Part shown: positions 33,098 through 42,352 of the stretch, piece after piece
How positions within the stretch are numbered: the first letter of the stretch is position 1
How the letters are laid out: every line of letters starts with the position of its first letter
Assembly (NCBI GenBank): GCA_030035585.1
Contig: CM057465.1
Coordinates: forward strand, 29,096,001-29,160,000
DNA from: Dugong dugon
Lineage: Eukaryota; Chordata; Mammalia; Sirenia; Dugongidae
Direction: 5' to 3'
Length of the DNA: 64,000 nt
Made by a program: the position numbers and the translations under genes
Notes under the pieces: generated by a model
Told to the model about the DNA's origin: nothing
Databases searched by the model: none
The model's input: only the letters and a program-made list of their open reading frames with translations

Positions 33098-35049
33098 CCT
33101 GTCCAGTTTTTGTAAATGTTTAGATATTGTCTGCTGTTTTGGGGCATTCAGTAGTTATTTTTCTCATTTATTGATCATAGATTTGTTTGTTTTGTCCCTT
33201 TTTTTAATAAAAAATTTGACTATGTCTGAGCAGGCAGACTGTATGTTCTTTGTTGTTTGCTCGTCTGTGTGCTAAATTCTTTTCACCTCCTTCTCCAACT
33301 GGCAGGGTCAGTCACTCAGATATGGTACAGCATGGCAGGTCTAGCTAAAGAGGAGTTACTGGGATGGGTTGTTTTTGCCACTTACTACAGCCACAAGGGC
33401 AGGTCGGTAATCAGTTCAGGGAAGGTTCCAGTAGGCCATGTCTGTGCTGCTTGCTGGTGTGATGTCTAGCGCACGGTGGAGGTAGGCAGGATGCGGTGGG
33501 GAGATTGTTATGTGTGGAGCTAAGATGGATATGGGAGAGACGAGAGAGGAACAGAAGCCAAAAACATACAAACAAACAAAAAAGAATGCTATGGGAGCTT
33601 GCCATTGGAATGGAGAGATGAGAGACTATGAAATGGAGAAAAACAGAAAGGGGAAGAGGAAGAAAAGAAAAGAATGAATAAATAAAAATCAGAAAGGTTA
33701 AAGAACCGCAAAGTTCCCAGGGATCCCACCGATGCAGTTATGAGGTCTGGGGAAGTTGCTCTCAGGTGTTGCAGTACAGCCTGGGTAGAAGGCGTAGAGG
33801 TATACAATGTCTGGTATTCAGGGATCCAAAAGAGAAGGAATATATGGAGAGACGAGAGACTGAGCAATGAAGAAAGACAAAAAGGGAAAAAGAGGGAAAA
33901 GAAAACAAAACAAATTTAAAAAAGAAGAACAAGAAAGGCCTCCCAAAAAAACAGAAAAAAGAAAAAAAACCAATGAAAAAAGAAATGCTCTCAGGGATCC
34001 CTCTGCACGTCTGCGGAAGCTGAAGGGGATTTCCTTGCCACGCAGCTCTGCCTGGCCAGAAAGGGCTCCCAACTCAAAAAAAGTAAAAGAAAACAAACAA
34101 TTCAAAACGAACAAACAAACAAAAGCCCTGGGATCCCACTAGCGTGGTAGCCCAGACCGGGAAGCAGCTCCACACTCGAATGGAGCTCCACAGCCCCTCA
34201 GGAAGAAGCAAAGATGGCGCACGGAGCCAGGCACTCAAGCGAAAGGAGGGGGAGGTGATGAGAGGCAAGCAAGAAATCAAAAGAAGCAGGAAAAAAATGC
34301 CACACCAGCGGTCAACAAATGGCACTCAGAGAGCCAGCTAGTGCGGGCTGGTGTTTCTAGACAAGAGACTGTGTCCACGGGAAGCAAAGGAGGCCGAGTG
34401 TGAGTGAAGAAGGGTAGAAAGTGGGAAAGCGTATATCACAAAGTGCCGGTGCTCTACAGCCCATCAGGAAGAAGCAAAGGTGGAGCACGGAGTCAGGCAC
34501 TCAAGTGAAATGAGGGGGAGGTGGCAAGAGGCAAGTGAGAAATCAAAAGAAGCAGAAAAAAAAAGCTACACTAGCAGCCAACAAATGGCACCCAGAGAGC
34601 CGCTCTCTTGGGTGTGTGGAATCCAAGCAGCTGGCGCTTCCTGGTCAAGAGACCATGGCCGTGGGAAGCAGAGGAGGCCGAGCCAGGGCGAAGAGGGTTG
34701 GGGGGTGGGAAAGCGCACACTGCAAATTACCGGTTGTTTTGTCTCCCGCTGGACTCTCTGTGAGGCAGCTTTCTCGTATCCCCATTTGCTGGTCTCTGAT
34801 AGGAGTCCAAGATGGTGGATCTGTGCTGCGCTAGCTGGTAGGGGACCTCTGCATGAATCTCTCCTCGGTCTCCATTCTCTGTCAGTTGTCTCACTCCATT
34901 TGGTGCTTGGCTGAGTTCTTTATCTCTTCATTTGATGTTTTATGGTTTCAGGACTGTTGTATTCTCTGTTCGGCTTAGTTTTTTGGATCTTTGCTGTGGA
35001 GGGATGGAGTGGTGCTTCTGCCTAGAGTGCCATTTTGCCGGAACTCATC
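33098..35049 (-). promoter_or_regulatory. L1 5'UTR (type 2) with a duplicated unit
   Basis: A ~1.95-kb 5'UTR ending near 35049 in the GCCGGAACTC context; the copy at 39332 ends in the same way with GCCGGAAGTC. It carries two head-to-tail units of about 266 bp (34185-34450 and 34451-about 34720). Such 5'UTRs drive L1 transcription in the family. Long frames on the plus strand (33867-34142 and 34480-34914) are antisense to it. Confidence 0.88.
34185..34720 (-). repeat. Two ~266-bp tandem units in the L1 5'UTR
   Basis: GAAGAAGCAAAG is at 34205 and again near 34470, and the following 200+ bases (GAGGGGGAGGTG, GAAATCAAAAGAAGCAG, AACAAATGGCAC, GAGGCCGAG) repeat in order. The ORF2-less L1 has one copy of this unit (about 38740-39000). 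Confidence 0.88.
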
Positions 35050-36297
35050 GAGGATTTTTTTTTTTTTGGTGAAAATATACATAGCCAAAGTTACACATTT
35101 TGAAAAATTCTACATGAACAATTCAGTGACATTACATTCTTCCAGTTGTGCTGCGATTCTCACTATCCCTTTCCAAATTATTCCAACACCATTATCTATC
35201 CATCACCAACTCACTGTCTCCTAGGCTCCCATCACACCTTTTGAGTTGCTGTTGTCAGTTTGATCTCACATAGATAATTCTTTTTTTTTTTTTTTGTACC
35301 TTAGATGAAGGTTTGCAGAATAGTTTCTCATTAAACAGTTAGTACACATATTGGCCTATGACAATGGTTAACAGCACCATGACATGTCAATACTGTCCTT
35401 TCTCAACATTGGGTTCCCTATCACCAGCTTTCCTGTCCCCTCCTGCCTTCTAGTCCTTGTCCCTGGACTGTTGTGCCTCATTAGTCCTGTTTTGTTTTAT
35501 GAGGCTGTCCAATCCTTGGCTGAACAGTGAACTTTGGGAGGGGCTTCACCACTGAGCTAAAAGGGTGTCCAGGGGCCATACTCTTGGGGTTTCTCCAGCC
35601 TGTCAGGCCAGTAAATCTGGTGTTTTTTTCTGAGTTAGAATTCTGTTCTACATCCTTTTCCAGCTCTGTCCATGATCCTCTATTGTGATCCTGGTCAGAG
35701 CAGTCAGTGGTGGTAGCCGGGCACCATCTAGTTGTACTGGACTCAGTCTGGTGGAGGTTGTGGTAGCTGTGATCCATTAGTCCTTGGGACTAGTCTTTTC
35801 CTTGTATCTTATTCTCATCATTCTCCCTTGCTCCTGAAGGGGTGAGACCAGCTGAGTATCTTAGATGGTTGCTCACAGGCTTTTAAGACCCCAGATGCTA
35901 CTCACCAAGGTAGAATGTAGAACATTGTATTTATAAACTGTGTTATGCCAACTGAGCTAGATGTTCCCTGAGATCATGGTCCCCACAGCCCTCTGCCCAG
36001 CAATTCAGTCCCTCAGGGAGTTTGGATGTGTTTATGGAGCTTCCATGACCTTTCCTTGTACAAGTTGTGCTGGCTTCCCCAGTAATGTGTACTGTCTTAC
36101 CCTTCACCAACGTTACCACTTATCTGTTTAGTTCCCCCCACCCCTGCAAGCCTCCCATCCCTTGTAACCAACAAAGATTGTTTCTTTTTGTGTGTGAACT
36201 TTTACATGAGTTATATAGTAGAGGTCTCAAACAATATTTGTCCTTTTGTGATTGACTTATTTCACTCAGCATAATGTCCTCCAGTTTTGTTCCTCTT
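35050..36297 (-). mobile_element. 3'UTR of the ORF2-less L1
   Basis: It starts with the T-run and TGGTGAAAATATACATAGCC module, here in a longer form (35066-35285), then an oligo(T) at 35281-35295, then the older terminal unit and the rest of the 3'UTR. Together with 26542-26693 it gives a complete 3'UTR. It reaches the last ~80 bp of ORF2 before an abrupt junction at about 36297. The frame at 35481-35777 is untranslated noise. Confidence 0.88.
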
Positions 36298-36672
36298 ACT
36301 CACCTGTGCTGAGTTCCTTTTGTTTGTAGATTTTTTTTCAGTTCTTTTGTTTTTGTAGGTTTTGTTTTTACTGAGACTTTATGTTTTTCTTCCTTATTTT
36401 GATGATTAGGTTTGTTAACTTTCTTTGTGGTTACCATGAAATTTACCCTTATCTTCCTAGATTTGAACCAGTCAATTGTTACTTGGTATCACTTGACTTC
36501 CTCTCCATTCGATGGTTGTATATCTACCCCGTTTATTCCCTCTTTTATTGTTCTGATGCTGTTGTCATTTACAGATTAACATCCCTGGTTCCCTTGTGTA
36601 ATTCTTTTGGTTTTGCATAGTCTTTAAGAGTTCATTTCCCTTGGTTGGTATCTGGCCAGTACAATCCTGTGT
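36298..36672 (-). mobile_element. ORF1-ORF2 spacer joined to 3' ORF2 end (deletion junction)
   Basis: To the left of about 36297 the sequence equals the 3' end of ORF2 (as at 27958 in the inner L1). To the right it equals the ORF2 start and spacer (as at about 31728). About 3.8 kb of ORF2 is missing. The junction has only a few bases of shared sequence (TTTTGTTC-like) and no splice signals at the right place. Confidence 0.88.
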
Positions 36673-37671
36673 CCTATATTCAGCCTGTGGTTTGATATTG
36701 TTTGTTCTCAGATCGAAGGACTTCCTTTAATAAATCTCATAAGTTTGGTTTGGTTTTTACATAGTCCCTTAATTTCTGTTTATCTGGAAATGACCTAATT
36801 TCACCATCATATCTGAATGAGAGTTTTGCAGGATATATTATTCTTGGCTGGCAATTTTTTTTGTTTCAAGTTTTTATATATGTCATCCCATTGCCTTCTT
36901 GCCTGCATGGTTTCTGCTGAATAATCCGAGCTTAGTTTTACTGTTTCCCCTCAGTTTGTGACTTTTTGTTTTTCTTGAGCAGTTCTCAGGATTCTTTGTT
37001 TGTCTTTGGTTTTAGCGAGTGTGATTATGATATGCCTTGGTGATTTTCTTTTGGGTTCTATCCTATATGGAGTCATTGAGCTTCTTGGATGGTCAGCTTT
37101 TCATCTTCCACGATATTGGGGAAGTTTTCTGTCAGCAATTCTTCAGTGATCCTCTCTGTGTCTTCGGTTTTCTTCCCCTGTTCTGGAACTCTGATCACAT
37201 GCTGATTTTTTCTTTTGATTGTATCCCACATAATTCTCAGGTTCTCTTCATTTTTTTTTTTTTGGTTCTTTTTTCTGAGTTTTCCTGAAACAGAGTTGTA
37301 TCCAAGTGTTTGTCTTCATTTCCAATGATCTTGTCTTCCACCATTTCAAATCTGCTCCTCAGCCCTTCTGTGACACTGTCCATTTATGAAATCTTGTTGT
37401 TTATCTTTGGGATTTCTAATTATTCTTTTTGTATAATTTCTAGTTGTGAATTTATTTTGACATTTTGTTCCTGCATTATTTTCCTGAATTCTTCCATTAT
37501 TTTTGTCTGTATTTTCCATGAATTTGTCTATTTTTTCCTCATTTTTGTCTGCTTTTTGCTTCAACTCTTGGATAATTCTGAGTATTAAAGATTTGAATTC
37601 CCTATCAGGTAGTTCTAGTGCCTTTTTTCCTACTGGAAAGTCATCTGGTGTTTTGTTCCTACTGGAACCAT
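36673..37671 (-). pseudogene. L1 ORF1 remnant of the ORF2-less L1
   Basis: Co-linear with the ORF1 at 32104-33097 over about 1 kb, from an ATG at 37671 to a stop near 36673. The coiled-coil coding region is recognisable (EEKIDKFMENTDK on the minus strand near 37530), but short open pieces alternate with stops, including the 72-codon piece at 37564-37346. It lies between a complete 5'UTR and a spacer joined to the 3'UTR, so ORF1 was the element's only complete gene. Confidence 0.85.
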
Positions 37672-39332
37672 CCTGTCCTGTTTTTTAAATTTTTTTATAT
37701 TGTCTGCTGTCTTTAGGACATTCAGTAGTTATTTTTCTTGCTTATAATTGTAGACTTGTTTGTTTTGTCCTTTTTTTTTAATTTGGCTATATCTGAGCAG
37801 GTGGGCTGTGTGTTCTTTGTTGTTTGCTCACCTGGGGCATGATACTTTTTGTCTCCTTCTCCAATTGGCAGGGTCAGTCACTCAAATATGGTACAGCAGG
37901 GCAGGTCTAGCTAAAGAGGAGTTGCTGGGATGGGTTGTTTGTGGCGCTTACTACAGCCATCAGGGTGGGTCGGTAATCAGCATAAGGCAGATTCCGGTAG
38001 GCCGTGCCTGTGCTGCTGGGTGGTGTGTTGTTAAGCACATGGTGCAGGTAGGCAGGATGGAGGGGGGAGATTGTTATGTGTGGAGCTAAGATGGGTATGG
38101 GAGAGAGGAGAGAGGAACAGGGGCCAAAAACATACAAGCCAACAAAAAGGAGTGCTAGGGGAGCTTTCCTTTGGAGTGCAGAGATGAGAGACTATGAAAT
38201 GGAGAAAAATAAAAAGGGGAAGAAGAAAAAAAGAAAAGAAAAGAAAGAATATATGAAAATTAGAAAGAAAAAAAACAGCAAAGCTCCCAGGGATCCCATT
38301 GGTGCGGCTACAAGGTCTGGGGAAGTTGTTCCCAGGTGTCAAAATATAGCCTGGCTAGGAAGTGTAGAGGATTCCAGGGGACAGGAAGAGAAGGAAGGTA
38401 TAGAGAGATGAGAAACGGAGTAATGAAGAAAGCCAAAAGGGAAAAAGGGGGAAAACAAAACAAAACAAATAAAAAAAAAAAGAACAAGAAAACTCCCCAA
38501 AAAAACAGCGGGGAAAAATAAAAACCATGATAAAAGAAATGCCCTCAGGGGTCCCTCTGTGCATCTGCCCACTCTGAGGGGGTAGGTCCCAAGCTGCACA
38601 GCACCACCCAGCCAGAACGGGCTCCCATCTTGAGAAAAGAAAAAGAAAACAAAGAAACAATTGAAAACAAACCAAAAAAAGTCCCAGGATCCCCCAGCAT
38701 GGCAGCACAGACCAGGAAGCAGTTCACACTCAAATGGAGCTCCACAGTCCCTCAGGAAGAAGCAAAGATGGTGCATGGAGCCAGGTGTTTGAACAAAAGG
38801 AGGGGGAGGTAGTGAGAGGTAAGGAGGAAATCAAAAGAAGCAGAAAAAAACAACATCAGCAGCCAGCAAATGGCACTCAGGGAGTCGGCCAGTGTAGGTG
38901 GGTGGAATCCAAGCAGCCGGTGCTTCCCAGCCAAGAGACTGTGGCTGCGGGAAGCAGAGGAGGCTGAATCGGGGTGAAGAAGGGTTGGGGGTGGGAAAGC
39001 ATATATCGCTGTTTACCAGTTGTTCTGTCTTTTACTGGAAGCTCTGTGAAGTTGCTTTCTCGTACCCCCTACTTGCTGGTTTCAGATAGGAATCCAAGAT
39101 GGTGGATTTGTGCCACGTTAGCTTATAGGGTATCTCTGCATATATGTCTCCTCACTCTCTGTTCTCTGTCAGTTTCTTATTCCATTTGGTGCTTGGCTGA
39201 GTTCTTTATGTCTTCATTTGAATTTTAGGTTTTCAGGATTGCTGTTTTCTCTGTTTGGCTTAGTTTTTTGGATCTTTGCTGTGGAGGGACGGCATGGTGC
39301 TTCTGCATAGAGCGCCTTGTTGCCGGAAGTCT
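37672..39332 (-). promoter_or_regulatory. L1 5'UTR (type 2), single-unit form
   Basis: It matches the 5'UTR at 33098-35049 but with one copy of the ~266-bp unit instead of two. It ends at about 39332 next to the RTE target word. Overlapping frames on both strands (38031-38776 and 38076-38521) arise from low-complexity A- and T-rich tracts. Confidence 0.88.
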
Positions 39333-41355
39333 AGTTGTGAGGATTTTTGTTTTTATGTGAGGTGTAATCCATTCTGAAGGCTGTAGTCTTTGATGTTCAT
39401 CAGTAAGTGCTTTAAGCCCCCTTCACTTTCAACTGGCAAGGTCATGTCATCTTCATATCACAGGTTGTTAATGAGTCTTCCTCCAATTCTGATGCCGAAC
39501 TCTTCTTCATATAGTCCAGCTTATTGAATTATTTGCTCCGCATACATTGAATAGGTATGGTGAAAAGATACAACCCTGACAAGCACCTTTCTTGATTTTA
39601 AACCATGCAATATTTCCTTGTTCTGTTTGAACCATTGCCGCTTGTTCTATGTACAGGTCTGCATGAGCAAAATGAAGTGTTCTGAAATTTCCATTCTTTC
39701 CAATGTTATCCATAATTTTTTATGATCCACACAGTCAAATGCCTTTGCATAGTCTATGAAATACATTTAAACATCTTTCTGGTATTCTCTGCTTTCAGCC
39801 AACCTCCATCTGACGTCAGCAATGATATCCCTGGTTCCACGTCCTCTTCTGAATCTGTTTTGAATTTCCAGCAGTTCCCTGTCAATGAACTGCTGCAAGA
39901 GCTTTTGAATTATTTTCAGCAAAATTTTACTTGCATGTGATATTAATGATATTGTTCAATAATTTCGACATTCTCTTAGATCACCTTTCTTTGGAATGGG
40001 CACAAATATAGATCTCTTCCTCTTAATTGGCCAAATTTCTTTACATTGACAAGTGAGCACCTCCAGCACTGCATCTATTTGTTGAAACAACTCAGTTGGT
40101 CTTCAGTCAATTCCTAGAGCCTTATTTTTTGCCAATACCTTCAGTGCAGCTTGGAGTTCTTCCTTCAATACCATCAGTTCTTGATCATACTACCTCCTGA
40201 AATGTTTGAACATCAACCAGTTGTTTTTGACCAAGTGACTGTATTTCTCTTCCATCTTCTGTTGATGCTTCCTGAATCATTCAATATTTTGCCTGTAGAA
40301 TCCTTCAGTATTGCAACTTGAAGCTTGAATTTTTTCTTCACTTCTTTCAGCTTGAGAAATGCCAAGCATGTTCTTCTCTTTTGGTTTTCTAACTCCAAGT
40401 CTTTGCACATTTTGTGACAATACTTTACTTTGTCTTCTTGAGTCTCCCTTTGAAATCTTCTGTTCAACTATTTTACTTCATCATTTCTTCCATTCACTTT
40501 AGCTACTCTACACTCAAGAGCAAGTTTTAAAGTCTCTTCTGACATCTATTTTGGTGGGTTTTTTTTTTCCTTTCCTGTCTTTAATGACCTTTTGCTTTCT
40601 TCATGTATGATGTCCTTGATATCACCCCACAGTTCATCTGGTCTTCAGGCAGTAGTGTTCAGTGCATCAAATCTATTCCAAAGATGGTCTCTAAATTCAG
40701 GTGGGTTACACTCATGTTTGTACTTTGGCTCTAGTGGACTTGTTTTAATTTTCTTCAGCTTCAACTGGAACTGGCATATGAGCAATTGATAGTCTGTTCC
40801 ACAGTTGGACCTGGCCTTGTTTTGACAGATGATATTGAGCTTCTCCATCATCTCTTTCCACGGTTGTAGTTGATTTGATTCCTGTGTATTCCATTTGGTG
40901 AGGTCCATGGGTATAGTCACTGTTTATGTTGTTGAGAAAAGGTATATGCCATGAATAAGTCATTGGTCTTGCAATTGGTCTTGTGTCATTTCTATCACAA
41001 AGTCATATTTTCCAACTATAGGTCCTTCTTTGTTTCCAGCTTTTGCATTCCAATCAACTAGAATTATCAATGCATCCTGAATGCATGTTTGATCAATTTT
41101 AGACTGCAGAAGTTGGTAAAAATCTTCAATTTCTTCATCTTTGGCACTAGTGGTTGGTGTGTAAATTTGAATAGTACTCGTATTAATTGGTCTTCCTTGT
41201 AGGTGTATGGATATTATCCTGTCACTGACAGCATTGTACTTCAGGATAAATCTTGGAATGTTCTTTTTGACAATGAATGTGACGTCATTCTATTCAATTT
41301 GTCATTTCTTTCATAGTAGACCATATGACTGTCTGATTCAAAATGGCCAATACCA
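39333..41355 (-). pseudogene. RTE endonuclease/reverse transcriptase remnant (right of the L1 stack)
   Basis: RTE sequence resumes in the duplicated word and runs toward its 5' end: RT region (GKNGNFRTLHFAH-like coding at 39713-39680 minus), the N-terminal RT/linker at about 40500-39700 minus, and the endonuclease C-terminal region near 40963-40745 minus. On the minus strand this includes a decayed version of the SPDG...NQIDYI region. Stops are frequent. GGCCAATACCA at 41345-41355 marks the insertion of an L1 tail. Confidence 0.88.
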
Positions 41356-41728
41356 CCCCCAGACTCTCCATTAGCCCAGAACTGAAACCATTCCTGAAGC
41401 CAACTCTTCAGAAAAAGATAAGACTGGACTATGGGACATAAAACGATACTCGTGAAGAGAGTGCTTCTTAGCTCAAGTAGATACATGAGACTAAATGGGC
41501 AGCTGCTGTCCGGAGGTGAGATGAGAAGGCAAAAAGGGACAGGAGCTGGTTGAATGGACACGGAAATCCGAGGTGGAAAGGAGGAGTGTGCTGTCACATT
41601 ACAGGGAGAGTATCTAGGGTCACATAGCAACATGTGTATAAATTTTTGTATGAGAAACTGACTTGAACTGTAAACTTTCACTTAAAGCACAATAAAAAAA
41701 ATGCTATAAATAACTTTAAAAAAAAAAG
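41356..41728 (+). mobile_element. 5'-truncated L1 3'UTR inserted in the RTE
   Basis: It matches the last ~330 bp of the forward L1 (19050-19390), including GGAGGTGAGATGAGAAGGC and AACTTTCACTTAAA. An A-rich tail interrupted by a short TATAAATAACTTT segment follows (41690-41728). The target duplication GGCCAATACCA is at 41345-41355 and 41729-41739. Confidence 0.93.
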
Positions 41729-41739
41729 GGCCAATACCA

Positions 41740-42250
41740 GTCCATTTCAGCCACTAATGCCTAGTATATTGATCTTTATGTGCACAATTTCACTTCTGAT
41801 GACCAATTTTCCTAGATTCATACTTTGTACATTCCTTGTTTCAATTATTAATGGATATTTACAGCTGTTTCTTCTCATTTTGAGTCATGCCACCTCAGCA
41901 AATGAAGATTCCAAAAGCTTTTCTCTAACCACATCATTAAAGTCAACTCCTCTTTGACTAGGCTGCTCTTCCCCAGTTATATGTTGAGTACTTTCCAATC
42001 TGAGGGGACTCGTCTTCTGGCACTGTATCAGACAGTGTTCTGCTGCTGTTAGTAAGATTTTCACTGGCTTATTTTTTCAGAAGTAGATCTCCAGGTCCTT
42101 CTTCCTACTCTGTTTTAGTCTGTAAGGTTTACTGAATCCTGTCCATCATGGGTGACCTTGCTGATATTTGAAACAGAGGTGGTCTGACTTCCAGCATCAC
42201 AGCAACATGCAAGCCACCACAATACAACAAACTGAGAGATGAATGGCAGA
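41740..42250 (-). mobile_element. RTE 5' region
   Basis: The reversed 5' part of the RTE: endonuclease N-terminal coding region, then a leader containing GTGACCTTGCTGATATTTG and CAGCATCACAGCAACATGCA. Its presence means this RTE was close to full length (about 2.7 kb plus the 0.87-kb first segment). Confidence 0.8.
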
Positions 42251-42261
42251 TGAATGGATGA

Positions 42262-42352
42262 GAGATAATAAAATGGTTGTTATATTATGCCACTAAGTTT
42301 TTGTTTTTGTTATTTTAAGGGCGCATGGTTTGCTACATAGCAATTAATGGCT
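42262..42352 (+). mobile_element. Old MaLR/MLT-type LTR 3' fragment
   Basis: It contains TATGCCACTAAGTTTTTG and GGTTTGCTACATAGCAATTA, resembling the 3' end of old MaLR LTRs. Short and diverged. Confidence 0.5.

Noticed and set aside
33818..34325. Hydrophobic and lysine-rich frames on both strands of the L1 5'UTR
   Set aside because: Produced by A-rich and T-rich tracts; frames on both strands mirror each other.
26694..35049. Intact, potentially active L1
   Set aside because: ORF1 has a stop plus a frameshift and ORF2 has at least four frame breaks.
41241..41681. 146-codon minus-strand frame
   Set aside because: It crosses from the RTE into an oppositely oriented L1 3'UTR, so it is an accident of two repeats joined.
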